This document shows, piece after piece, positions 1 through 7,168 of a stretch of DNA of 20,218 nucleotides. The DNA comes from a virus. Under the pieces are notes generated by a model. That model ran no database searches. It was not told the origin of the DNA and worked only from the letters and a program-made list of their open reading frames with translations. How positions within the stretch are numbered: the stretch's first letter is position 1; the number at the start of each line of letters is the position of its first letter. The position numbers and the translations under genes were made by a program. The DNA is taken from the IMG/VR virus record IMGVR_UViG_3300023440_000036, positions 1-20,218 of that record. One strand, 5' to 3'.

Positions 1-1
1 T

Positions 2-130
2 GGTGTTACAATTAAAATTAGAAATGCAACAATGGCTGATGCTACTGGAACTAAGCGCAGTTTAACTAAATGGTTAAATGCAGCTGGATATGACTCAGCT
101 GACTATGAAGAAGAATTGAACGAAGGTTAA
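2..130 (+). CDS. C-terminal end of an unknown protein (5' truncated by window)
   Basis: An open frame enters from the left edge and stops with TAA at 128-130, giving 42 residues that begin GVTIKIRNATMAD and end ELNEG. The tail is acidic (DYEEELNEG). No start codon is visible and I do not recognise the family. It is followed by 45 nt without signals and then a promoter for the next gene, so it is the last gene of its unit. Confidence 0.6.
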   Translation, partial: GVTIKIRNATMADATGTKRSLTKWLNAAGYDSADYEEELNEG

Positions 131-175
131 TTGCGTAGATTTGACTTTTTCTTGAGACCTAATTGGAATTGTTTG

Positions 176-204
176 TGTACATTTACTTCATTTTTGTGTA
201 TAAT
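176..204 (+). promoter_or_regulatory. Probable sigma70-type early promoter
   Basis: A perfect TATAAT -10 box lies at 199-204. At the canonical 17-nt spacing the -35 position holds TGTACA (176-181), a 4/6 match to TTGACA. The TTTACT hexamer typical of the other promoters here is present but displaced to 182-187, only 11 nt from the -10. The promoter at 9245-9273 has the same displaced arrangement. It would drive the broken gene starting near 235. Confidence 0.55.
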
Positions 205-234
205 TCGTTTATTGATTTTAGTCAGTAGTTTTTT

Positions 235-1318
235 ATGTACAGATTTGATTTTAACGAAGAAGATTCACGGATTGTGACGGAGATTGGGTAGTTTTAACAT
301 CTAATGGGGTTGATTATGACGACTCATAGGTTGGTATTTTCAAGCTCTTGTTTTCAGACCCTGAGAAGCGTTCTTATGAGATTTGTTACGCTCCGGCTTA
401 TCAATTCCCTTTATCTTATCCTAAGTATAAGATTGAATGTATTAAAGCTGATTTTTTTCTCCAAGCATTCCAAGGCTGCTGAGGATTCTAATTCGTTCAA
501 ATGTTGGGTTAAAGACTACGAGTGGAGAGACGATCGTAAGAGGGAAGTTTTAAAGTCTTATTTTCTCCACGCAGCTGGTAAAACCCCAAATCAATTTTTC
601 GCTAGGGATTGTGAAGTTCAACTTATCGGAACACGAGAAGCTAGGGATTTTGAAATGGTTAATTGTTTCTATGGTAAACGTGGCTCTTCTTTGAATTTAG
701 GGTTGGTTTTGAAAAAAGACAAGTTTGGTATCCCAGCTGGTACTTTAGTTATGGTTTACACGTTCGGGTTGAACTTTTTCGGTCAAGATGGATCTATTGA
801 AGTCTTGAGGGTCGGGACTTTGCGTTTTTCACAAGTCATCGTAGGTTCTTCAAAGTTGGTTAAGTATTTTTTAAGAAATTTCATGAGTATGCGAGTAGGT
901 AAACGAGACATCCCGGTTGAAATTTTGAAATTTTACTCTGATTACGACCATAATATTGGGCGGAGTATGCACGGGTTGGGGGTTTGAGTTTGTCAATTAT
1001 AGCTGTGGTTGGTTTATGAACTACTGGTTGGAATCTGGTGAAGTTAAGGGACGTCAACCTAGCAAACACAAACAAATCATGGAGCAGATGTCTAAAGGTG
1101 AATTTTTATCAATCCCAAACGCAGGTGTTAAAACATTAGTCTTACACGTAACTGACGAAATGCGTAGGTTGGATTTGGAAGTTAAAGAGCCTAAGTTGTA
1201 CGTGCCTGTTAATAAAATAGAGTTCAGTACAACCACTCAAAACGCAAGAGATAAATCAAAACCCCATATGACAGCAACGCATCTTAGAAACGCAGCTAAC
1301 ACATTCGACGCTTGGTAA
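235..1318 (+). pseudogene. Frame-broken unknown phage protein, about 360 aa when joined
   Basis: One protein appears to be spread over all three forward frames. It begins near the ATG at 235 (MYRFDFNEEDS), moves into another frame by about 270 (reading DCDGDWVVLTSNGVDYDDS) and meets an in-frame TAG at 327-329. It continues as VGIFKLLFSDPEKRSYEICY up to a T7 run at 452-458. Dropping one T there joins KADFF to SKHSKAAEDSN in the next frame. A second join is at the G5 run 978-982, where dropping one G gives HGLGFEFVNYSCGWFMNYW and leads to the TAA at 1316-1318. Two lesions are therefore +1 changes in homopolymers, plus a nonsense codon and an early shift. I do not recognise the family. The longest single open segments are 304-987 and 956-1318, but neither looks like a natural start. 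Sequencing error is possible for the homopolymer sites. Confidence 0.6.
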
Positions 1319-1404
1319 CCACTGGTGTGTTCTCGCAAAAAAACAGCTGAGCGGACAAGATGGTTTGAACCACATTGATGTATCAAACACCAACAACTTA
1401 GTTG

Positions 1405-1441
1405 AAATAAGTATAAATAAGTATAAATAAGTATAAATAAG
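1405..1441 (+). repeat. 10-bp tandem repeat (about 3.7 copies) carrying three late-promoter boxes
   Basis: The unit AAATAAGTAT is repeated perfectly at 1405-1414, 1415-1424 and 1425-1434, with a partial copy that merges into the AAGGA ribosome-binding site at 1439-1443. Each period supplies one exact TATAAATA. The array sits directly upstream of the gene starting at 1452. Confidence 0.95.
1412..1439 (+). promoter_or_regulatory. Three tandem T4-type late promoters (TATAAATA)
   Basis: Exact matches to the T4 late -10 consensus TATAAATA occur at 1412-1419, 1422-1429 and 1432-1439, phased by 10 bp. By analogy with T4, where the start site is about 6 nt past the box, the first copy would start near 1425 and include the ribosome-binding site at 1439-1443. 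The last would start near 1445 and lose it. Only the upstream boxes should therefore give a normally translated leader. The same box precedes the capsid gene at 15903. Confidence 0.7.
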
Positions 1442-1451
1442 GATGATAAAT

Positions 1452-2882
1452 ATGAATTTTAAAGAGTTCTTGAGAGACGATTGTGATATGCTACACGAAG
1501 CTGTTAAAGTAACAGATGTTGATTCGGCTGTAGTTGCGTTGTTTGGCAAACAACCAAGTGAGGTTAACGATGATGAGTTGAAGTTTGCTGAATATATGTT
1601 CGGTATTGATTACTTCAAACAACACGCTCGTAAGAAAATAACGTCTGTTAGCGACGTGGAGCTGTTATACAAAGCGTTTTTCGGTAAAACATATAAAAAG
1701 AGCGTTGTTTCAGATAAAGAACTGGCTAAATTATTAAAGAAAACTGTCAAATACCGGTTATCAATTTTTAAATTAGACGATACGTACAAACTAACAAACG
1801 AAGATATTGATTATTTGATACGAACTAACCGCGAATATATAGACGACCAGTTTGAACTGAAAGGAATATCCGGAAGTTTCCTACTGAGCGCGATGCTTAT
1901 GTATGGTTTGTTTACTAAAAAAAGATCAACATTGCGGGTTAAGGGTACTAAAACAAAAGAATGTCGACTTGAGATTGCAAGCGGTGCAACGGCGGTTACG
2001 GTCCTGAAAAGAAAAAATGAAACTGATGTATTGTATACGCTCGACGATTCGAATTCTTGGTGGAGCTTTAGTGTGCAAATAGCTGAAGCAATATTGTCAC
2101 GCGATGACGCCTTCGAATATCTCAAAAGGCAAACGGGTGGTGAGCTTGCGGTATTGACTTTTGATGAGTTTGAATCAGAAGTTGAGAAAAAATTCAAACA
2201 TTACGATTTTTTCAAAGGTACAGATTTTATAACTTATGTTTACAGCGAATACGTTTCCTACTCAAAAACAGATTTTTATTCAATCATTAGCTTTATGGAC
2301 AACGCGTACGATCTTTATGCAGGCGGCACTTTCGTAGTTGGCGATAAATTTACATTTGCTGAAGTCCCCAGCGGTCTAACTGGCAGAATGTTAGGTAAAT
2401 ATATGTTGAACACAGCTAAACGTTTAGTAGCTTTAGGTCGTTTAAAACGTTTAAAGGTTAACGGAGTTAATGTTTACGTTTTGACTTCAGACGCTGATGT
2501 TGAACAAAAGGAGAAAAGACAAAAACTTCGTGAGTTTGATAAGCTAGCTAAGGAAATTTTCTGGGAGTTTCCTAGATCTGCTGAACAAGAGGCCATGGAT
2601 AAAGTTGGTGTGACTGCAGAACCTAACGATAACCGGGTTGTTATTTGGGTTAGATACGCTATGGCTGGATTCCGAGATAAAGATTCTAACGGAAGCCCAA
2701 CTGATGCGTTTGACCGACGTTTAGCAGCTAGTGAGAAGGAATATTATGATTTAGCTAAAGAACTTTCATCAAATCATGATGTAAATGTTGTTATCCGCAG
2801 TGTTTCACCGTTTGGAGGTAATCCAGATATGTTAGCTGAGAACACTTCTAGTTCTAATTTTACTTCTTTTCTAAATGGTTAA
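1452..2882 (+). CDS. Putative internal head/virion protein with T4-like capsid-targeting leader
   Basis: This encodes 476 aa. ATG 1452 is chosen over ATG 1443 because AAGGA at 1439-1443 is then 8 nt upstream and does not overlap the start. The N-terminus MNFKEFLRDDCDMLHEA resembles the leader of T4 internal head proteins (MKTYQEFIAEA), which ends at an L/I-x-E cleavage site for the gp21 protease. Here L14-H15-E16|A17 would fit. The body is soluble, mixed alpha/beta and lysine-rich, with a tryptophan pair in NSWWSFSV. I find no recognisable catalytic motif, and an ADP-ribosyltransferase role like T4 Alt cannot be shown. Three late-promoter boxes directly upstream and a strong terminator downstream support a late, single-gene virion transcript. 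The gene itself is certain; the packaged-protein role is an inference from leader plus promoter. Confidence 0.75.
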   Translation: MNFKEFLRDDCDMLHEAVKVTDVDSAVVALFGKQPSEVNDDELKFAEYMFGIDYFKQHARKKITSVSDVELLYKAFFGKTYKKSVVSDKELAKLLKKTVKYRLSIFKLDDTYKLTNEDIDYLIRTNREYIDDQFELKGISGSFLLSAMLMYGLFTKKRSTLRVKGTKTKECRLEIASGATAVTVLKRKNETDVLYTLDDSNSWWSFSVQIAEAILSRDDAFEYLKRQTGGELAVLTFDEFESEVEKKFKHYDFFKGTDFITYVYSEYVSYSKTDFYSIISFMDNAYDLYAGGTFVVGDKFTFAEVPSGLTGRMLGKYMLNTAKRLVALGRLKRLKVNGVNVYVLTSDADVEQKEKRQKLREFDKLAKEIFWEFPRSAEQEAMDKVGVTAEPNDNRVVIWVRYAMAGFRDKDSNGSPTDAFDRRLAASEKEYYDLAKELSSNHDVNVVIRSVSPFGGNPDMLAENTSSSNFTSFLNG

Positions 2883-2904
2883 TTGATAGTTATATTGTTG
2901 TTTT

Positions 2905-2939
2905 AAACCCCAAAGTAGCAATGCTTTGTGGTTTTTTTT
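2905..2939 (+). terminator. Rho-independent terminator
   Basis: An 11-bp stem with one mismatch pairs AAACCCCAAAG (2905-2915) with CTTTGTGGTTT (2924-2934). It has an 8-nt loop and runs into Ts up to 2939. It closes the gene ending at 2882. Confidence 0.85.
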
Positions 2940-2967
2940 ATGTGTTACATGTGCAAAACGAACTTGA

Positions 2968-2990
2968 TTAACCGGTTAACCGGTTAACCG
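2968..2990 (+). repeat. Palindromic 8-bp tandem repeat abutting a promoter
   Basis: The unit TTAACCGG is present 2.9 times (2968-2975, 2976-2983, 2984-2990). Because TTAACCGG tiled head to tail is self-complementary, it forms overlapping inverted repeats. It ends exactly where the -35 element begins (2991), the position of an activator or operator site. Confidence 0.8.
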
Positions 2991-3019
2991 TTTACTTTCC
3001 GATAAGAATAGTATATAAT
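2991..3019 (+). promoter_or_regulatory. T4-type early promoter
   Basis: TTTACT (2991-2996, within TTTACTTT) and TATAAT (3014-3019) are separated by 17 nt. The downstream leader AACGTTAATAAACGCACTA is almost identical to that of the promoter at 3370, so the two units look duplicated. Confidence 0.85.
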
Positions 3020-3052
3020 TAACGTTAATAAACGCACTAAGAGTCTAAAACA

Positions 3053-3350
3053 ATGAAAGTAATATTGATGACCAAACTGCAACTGAACAAAACTGAACAA
3101 AACTGAACAAAACTGAACAAAACTGAACAAAACTGAACAGCTCATAAACGCTTTGGATGAATTTCAAATTGAGTTTGTGGAATCAGATAGTGAAATTACA
3201 GTTCAAAAAGACCAAACTACTCATTTAGTAGCTGATGCTGGTAGGGTTAAAAATTTAATAGAACAACTCAGAATGAACGATTTGTTCGACTTGAACGTCA
3301 TGGTAGACACAGGAACTAAAGAAATGGAATTTATAATCGACGAAATTTGA
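3053..3350 (+). pseudogene. Small ORF disrupted by an expanded 10-bp repeat
   Basis: Starting at ATG 3053, behind AAGAG and a good promoter, translation gives MKVILMTKLQLNKTEQN and stops at TGA 3104-3106 inside a 10-bp tandem array. Past the array the frame continues LNKTEQLINALDEFQIEFVE and on to TGA 3348-3350. Removing four of the six array copies (40 nt) joins both parts into one open frame of about 85 aa: the two copies left encode LNKTEQ only once. The joined product is acidic and helical; I do not recognise it. As it stands only a short peptide, or an internal start such as TTG 3153, could be made. It may be a dead gene, or one whose reading depends on copy number. Confidence 0.65.
3081..3139 (+). 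repeat. 10-bp tandem repeat, 5.9 copies, inside a gene start
   Basis: AACTGAACAA is repeated perfectly at 3081, 3091, 3101, 3111 and 3121, with a nine-base partial copy at 3131-3139. Since 10 is not a multiple of 3, each unit gained or lost changes the frame. Any three consecutive copies also place a TGA in frame. Confidence 0.95.
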
Positions 3351-3369
3351 AGAAAACGGAAATTTACTG

Positions 3370-3398
3370 TTTACTTTCTGATAAAAAATGTATATAAT
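3370..3398 (+). promoter_or_regulatory. T4-type early promoter
   Basis: TTTACT (3370-3375) and TATAAT (3393-3398) have a 17-nt spacer and drive the 54-aa gene at 3433. The leader is a near copy of that at 3020-3044. Confidence 0.85.
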
Positions 3399-3432
3399 CA
3401 ACGTTAATAAACACACTATGGGACGTATAAAA

Positions 3433-3597
3433 ATGAGCTCAATCGATAATTTAGACGAAATTACAAAAGCCACTATGCTGGTGGACATTTTGATTGAAAT
3501 TGAAGAACTTTGTGAACTGCGCAAAGATTCAAGCAATGAAGCAGTTCTTGAAGAAATTGAAGAACTATGCGACCGGGCTTTTAACATCGTTCGCTAA
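3433..3597 (+). CDS. Small acidic helical protein, unknown
   Basis: This encodes 54 aa, starting MSSIDNLDEITKATM. ATG 3433 is preferred to the in-frame ATG 3418, because GGGA at 3420-3423 is 9 nt upstream and alignment with the duplicated leader at 3053 puts the start here. The protein is rich in Glu and contains two similar helices, IEIEELCEL and LEEIEELCDRA. It has no membrane segment and no recognised domain. It has its own early promoter, typical of small host-takeover genes, but no function can be assigned. Confidence 0.65.
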   Translation: MSSIDNLDEITKATMLVDILIEIEELCELRKDSSNEAVLEEIEELCDRAFNIVR

Positions 3598-3632
3598 AAA
3601 AAAGTTGGAACGAGAATCATGAGATATACGAA

Positions 3633-4028
3633 GTGAAAAACGTGCAAGAAACTAAACGAAAAGTTACAGCTTAAGAGTTAAGAGATATAGTATTGTGCGG
3701 TTGCACTCAAGAAGAAATAGACTCATTGGATTTGTCTGAAATCACCGACTGTTCTGGACTATTCCGTTGTTGTCTGTTTTTGAAAGAAGTCCCTGATTTA
3801 AACCTGCCTAATGTTACGTGTACATTTAGTATGTTTTACGGATGTGAGAATTTAACTTCGGTTGGTGTTTTAAACTTAACTGGCTGTAAGACTTTTAACA
3901 GTGTGTTTGAGAATTGTACATCTTTAGAGTTTATAAAAACACTAATTTTACCGCAAAAATTAAGCGCATCCAGTCTGTTCAAAGACGCAAAAATGTTATC
4001 AGATACACGTCCGGAGTTATTCATTTGA
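3633..4028 (+). pseudogene. DUF285/BspA-type leucine-rich repeat protein with in-frame stop
   Basis: The segment LDLSEITDCSGLF...LNLPNVTCTFSMFYGCENL shows repeated 'aromatic/Ser-x-hydrophobic-F-x-x-C-x-x-L' units, typical of DUF285/BspA-like leucine-rich repeats (about three units at 3720-3960). Upstream in the same frame is VKNVQETKRKVTA, then TAA at 3672-3674, then ELRDIVLCGCTQEEIDSL. The coding pattern crosses the TAA, so it reads as a nonsense mutation of a sense codon such as AAA, GAA or CAA. GTG 3633 or the out-of-frame ATG 3619 may mark the old start. A shortened protein from TTG 3693 (111 aa, TGA at 4026-4028) remains possible but has no good ribosome-binding site. Such proteins are common accessory genes in phages and gut/marine bacteria; the role is unknown. 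Confidence 0.55.
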
Positions 4029-4049
4029 AACGAAATCCGTAAATAACGA

Positions 4050-4078
4050 TTTACTTTATGAACAGAACAGTGTATAAT
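4050..4078 (+). promoter_or_regulatory. T4-type early promoter
   Basis: TTTACT (4050-4055) and TATAAT (4073-4078) have a 17-nt spacer, 8 nt before the ATG of the endonuclease pseudogene at 4087. Confidence 0.8.
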
Positions 4079-4086
4079 CAATATAA

Positions 4087-5067
4087 ATGAAACTAAAAAC
4101 ACTAACTCAGTTCATCGAAGAATCCATAGCCGTTCATGGATTAAAATATAACTACTCAGAAGCGGTTTACACATGTTCACGTGTTAAACTAACTATAATT
4201 TGTTCATGACATGGACAATTTAGTCAAACACCATCTAGTCACATAAATAATAAATATGGATGTCCTAGATGTTATAGTGGCGCTAGGAAAACGTTAACTG
4301 AGTTCATCCAAGATGCTCAAGTCATTCACGGAACTAAATACGACTACTCAGAAGTGGTTTACTTATGCAACAACGTTAAACTAATTATAACCTGTCCAGA
4401 ACACGGTCCTTTTGAACAAACACCATCTAGTCACATAAATATGGATGCCCAAGCTGTGGACACCTTAAAAAGGGAAATAAAAGCTCAACTGGCGAGTTCA
4501 TCCGAAAAGCTCATAGAATACACGGAACTAAATACGCTTATTCCAAAGTTGAATATATAAACACACACACACACACACACTAAAGTTAAAATTACATGCC
4601 AAGCACATGGGGTTTTTGAACAATGTACGACTAATCATTTAACAGGTCGTGGGTGTCCTAAGTGTTCTAAGAAAATCAACGACTGTAATTATGTAAATAG
4701 GTACGCGTTAAATGAAGAATTGGGTTCAAAACTTGGTATATTTTACGTAGTTGAGTTTACACACAAATGTTCTAGCGGTTACAACGAGTTTAGTTTTATA
4801 AAAGTCGGAATTACTTCAAAAACTGTCAAAGAACGTTACGCTAGTAGCAAACATGGTGGTAAAAACGATGATAAATTAAGTTACAAGGTCCACCTAGATT
4901 TGAAAATGAGCAACATTTCAACGGCTTTGTTAGAAATGGCTTTTTTCAAAGAACACAAACCAGATTTCATATTCCCAGAAGGGTTCAAATTCGGTGGTAA
5001 AACAGAATGCTACAAAAAAGAAAATTTCAAATTCAACAGGCTGGAAGGCTTAGAATGTTTAAAATAA
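4087..5067 (+). pseudogene. Broken homing-endonuclease-like gene: DUF723-type zinc-ribbon repeats plus GIY-YIG domain
   Basis: Three tandem units of the pattern 'F-I-x-x-A-x-x-x-H-G-x-K-Y-x-Y-S ... V-K-x-x-I-x-C-P-x-H-G' followed by G-C-P-x-C are visible at about 4114-4275, 4300-4460 and 4508-4665. A C-terminal domain follows (FYVVEF ... FIKVGITSKTVKERY ... LLEMAFFKEHKPDF), resembling the GIY-YIG/T5orf172 nuclease fold. Three lesions break it. TGA at 4207-4209 replaces the residue before HG in unit 1. A 7-nt loss near 4440, relative to unit 1 (ATAAATAATAAAT against ATAAAT), shifts frame. An (AC)10 run at 4561-4580 shifts it back. The longest intact part, 4720-5067 (115 aa), covers the nuclease domain. 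Genes of this type are mobile and often insert beside replication genes. It is probably inactive. Confidence 0.75.
4561..4580 (+). repeat. (AC)10 dinucleotide repeat inside the endonuclease pseudogene
   Basis: Ten perfect AC units lie where the protein frame should read YIN-TKVKITC. Their length makes upstream and downstream reading frames disagree, giving a stop at 4581-4583. Confidence 0.95.
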
Positions 5068-5079
5068 GGAGAGAACAAT

Positions 5080-6042
5080 ATGAAACCAATTTTAGGTATT
5101 GATATCGGTTACGCCCACGTCAAGTGTACCCTGATGGAAAAAGACGGGAGCATTTTACAACAGTTTAAATTCCCAAGCGTTATTGGGATTACTAAGAAAA
5201 ACGAACACATTCAAGATAAACGAATTTATGATTTTAAAGAAAATTCGTACAACGTTGGTGAAAACGCCCTTCACTTGCCAAGCGACCAGATTGTTGATAT
5301 TACGTCATATACGAACCTTGAGTACTTTTCCGCGTTATTCCTTTGGCACGCTTTGCAAATAATGGATTTAACAGAGGATGAAATGCCCGAAACCGTAGTT
5401 ACCGGATTGAGTGTAGCTCAACTTGAAAATTCTGGGTATTTCAAATCAGTCCTTGAAAATATAGAAGTTCAAGGTGTTAAACAATCTTTCAACGTGTTCG
5501 TGTTACCTCAAGGTTCTGGATCTAAAATCACCTTAGACACGTATGGGAATGATTTTCCAAACAAACAAATCAACTTCACCGGTGACCAAACTTACGTAGG
5601 TATTGATGTGGGCGGAAATACACTTGATATGTTCCTCGTCACGGACGGCCGGACTAGCCCATCGTTGTTCGAAGGTATTGAAAACCAAGGTATTGTTAGA
5701 ATTTGTGCTGAAATCGCAAAAGAAGTCAAATCTAAATTCAACCGCGGAATTTCAATCCAAGAAGCTAGGGAAGTTTTAGACACTAACGCTTACGCGTTAC
5801 GTGGAGTTAAACACGATTTTACCGAGTTTAACAAAACAACCAAGAAAGTGTATTTGAAAAATCTTTTAGATTTAGTCGAGACAAAATATGGAAAAATTTT
5901 AGACAAATGCGATTTTGTCTCTTTGAGTGGTGGTGGTGCTGGTATTTTTAACGGAACCGAAGATGGTTTTATCAAAGTCCCTAAGAATAAGCCAGAGTAC
6001 TATAACAGCATTGGTTTTGCAATCTGGGGAACAAAACGTTAA
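5080..6042 (+). CDS. ParM/StbA-like actin-family ATPase
   Basis: This encodes 320 aa from ATG 5080, with AAGGAG ending 8 nt upstream. The actin-fold nucleotide motifs are present in order: phosphate-1 GIDIGYAHVK (res. 6-15), phosphate-2 GIDVGGNTLD (174-183) and the adenosine motif SLSGGGAG (281-288). Length and order match plasmid ParM/Alp proteins, which polymerise to push DNA apart. In phages, actin-like proteins have been linked to positioning or segregation of phage DNA. No ParR-like DNA-binding partner and no parC-type iteron block flank it. Upstream is a dead endonuclease and downstream a terminator, so it is expressed alone, with no promoter of its own apparent within about 50 nt. The filament role is inferred from the family; the fold assignment is secure. 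Confidence 0.88.
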   Translation: MKPILGIDIGYAHVKCTLMEKDGSILQQFKFPSVIGITKKNEHIQDKRIYDFKENSYNVGENALHLPSDQIVDITSYTNLEYFSALFLWHALQIMDLTEDEMPETVVTGLSVAQLENSGYFKSVLENIEVQGVKQSFNVFVLPQGSGSKITLDTYGNDFPNKQINFTGDQTYVGIDVGGNTLDMFLVTDGRTSPSLFEGIENQGIVRICAEIAKEVKSKFNRGISIQEAREVLDTNAYALRGVKHDFTEFNKTTKKVYLKNLLDLVETKYGKILDKCDFVSLSGGGAGIFNGTEDGFIKVPKNKPEYYNSIGFAIWGTKR

Positions 6043-6067
6043 TAATGGTTTAATCAAACAATAATCT

Positions 6068-6111
6068 AAGGACAAATTTGCGATTTTAATTCGTAAGTTT
6101 GTCCTTTTTTT
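6068..6111 (+). terminator. Strong rho-independent terminator
   Basis: A 16-bp stem (6068-6083 with 6091-6106, two G-U pairs) has a 7-nt loop and runs into Ts to 6111, then a run of As. It closes the ParM-like gene. Confidence 0.92.
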
Positions 6112-6124
6112 AAAAAAAAAATAT

Positions 6125-6586
6125 ATGATATTCACTAAATTCAAAGAACTGGCCTATGAAAGAACAAACGTGTTCATAAAAATAAACAGCCTTAATCCGA
6201 TTGAATTGAGTTGTTTTAATTATGGGTTAGTCGCATCCGTGGTTTTATTTTTAGTGTGTCAATTTGTCAAAACGGATTCTTCGAACACATACACTATGGT
6301 GAAAACTGAACATTCGGATTATAAATCCCAACTGTGTGATGTTTTAAAGTTGATTGAAAAGTTTAAATTTGAACACAATCTAAATGAGATACTGTGTGAA
6401 ATAGACAACCGCGTTGAGTTTTTAGAAGATTACTTAGATTTTGGGTTTGTATTTCTTTCGTTAACGCTACAAAAAGCATACGCAAATAGAGGGTTTGAAC
6501 TTACCGAAATCACCAACATCGAACAACATATCAAACACCACAGAATTATTTTCGATTGTGGAACTACACTGATGATTCTCAAATGA
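6125..6586 (+). CDS. Unknown protein with one membrane segment
   Basis: This encodes 153 aa from ATG 6125. No ribosome-binding site precedes it, only an A run and the terminator tail, and no promoter lies between terminator and start, so expression may need read-through. A hydrophobic stretch YGLVASVVLFLVCQFV (about res. 33-48) looks like a transmembrane helix. The rest is charged and helical, including VLKLIEKFKFEHNLNEIL. I recognise no family. Codon use matches its neighbours. The weak start and lack of promoter make the exact 5' end uncertain. Confidence 0.6.
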   Translation: MIFTKFKELAYERTNVFIKINSLNPIELSCFNYGLVASVVLFLVCQFVKTDSSNTYTMVKTEHSDYKSQLCDVLKLIEKFKFEHNLNEILCEIDNRVEFLEDYLDFGFVFLSLTLQKAYANRGFELTEITNIEQHIKHHRIIFDCGTTLMILK

Positions 6587-6590
6587 AGTG

Positions 6591-6619
6591 TTTACTTTTA
6601 GTTCTATTTAATATACAAT
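6591..6619 (+). promoter_or_regulatory. T4-type early promoter
   Basis: TTTACT (6591-6596, in GTTTACTTTTAGTTC) and TACAAT (6614-6619) are 17 nt apart. It begins four bases after the upstream stop codon. Confidence 0.8.
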
Positions 6620-6648
6620 ACACATTATATTCACACGGGAGATTGATA

Positions 6649-7109
6649 ATGTCTACTAACGCAAATATTGCTGTGTTGGACCACGAAACTGGGAACCACT
6701 CAGTTTATTTACACTTGGATGGTTATCCTTCTCAGGTTTTACCAATTATGAACGAATATTTTAACATTTGGATTTGTTAACAGTGGAATTTGAGGAATAT
6801 ACACCACCACCAAGCAAACATACAGAAGAGTATAAAAAAGTAGAATTAGTCACTGAATCGGATGGTGTTCAATATTTAGACCAATATGTAGAAATCAAAG
6901 GTCTTTTGATACCATTTGGAGTTGATTTTTACTCAATTGACGATTTGCCAAGTAACAAAGAACTTTTTAGAAACCACAAAGATGCGTTGTTTTCCATGTT
7001 GTTGTTTCGGATAAAAAGAGGAGTTCCACTTAGTAATTATAAAAAGTCTAAATATTACAAATATTACTTAGAACGGCTGCAAAAAGACCATCCTGAGTAT
7101 CTTTTGTAA
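6649..7109 (+). pseudogene. Frameshifted 'YxHxDGYP'-type phage protein
   Basis: ATG 6649 follows GGGAG by 7 nt and reads MSTNANIAVLDHETGNHSVY then LHLDGYPSQVLPIMNEYFN. This is the start of a common phage family marked by 'VYxHxDGYP' and normally well over 100 aa. Here the frame ends at TAA 6778-6780 after only 43 aa. An overlapping frame, open from about 6768, continues LDLLTVEFEEYTPPPSKHTE to TAA 7107-7109 (113 aa) and has neither ATG nor ribosome-binding site. One missing base near 6762-6770 would fuse them to about 153 aa. A true short protein plus a separate TTG-started protein, or a programmed frameshift, is less likely but not excluded. The function of the family is unknown. Confidence 0.55.
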
Positions 7110-7112
7110 TTG

Positions 7113-7141
7113 TTTACTTTTAACCAAACCTAGTGTATAAT
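7113..7141 (+). promoter_or_regulatory. T4-type early promoter
   Basis: TTTACT (7113-7118) and TATAAT (7136-7141) have a 17-nt spacer and precede the 84-aa membrane protein. Confidence 0.88.
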
Positions 7142-7168
7142 TCGTTATGTGAATTAAAGGAGATGTTT

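Noticed and set aside
304-987. A normal 227-aa gene from ATG 304
   Set aside because: The first 50 residues are a hydrophobic, out-of-frame reading; the +0 frame there gives the more protein-like FKLLFSDPEKRSYEICYAPA, which joins at the T run.
1405-3139. Short repeats as a CRISPR array
   Set aside because: The units are head-to-tail without spacers and only 8-10 bp long.
5040-6130. Complete ParM-ParR-parC partition cassette
   Set aside because: No iteron cluster upstream and no small basic DNA-binding gene after parM; the terminator ends the unit.
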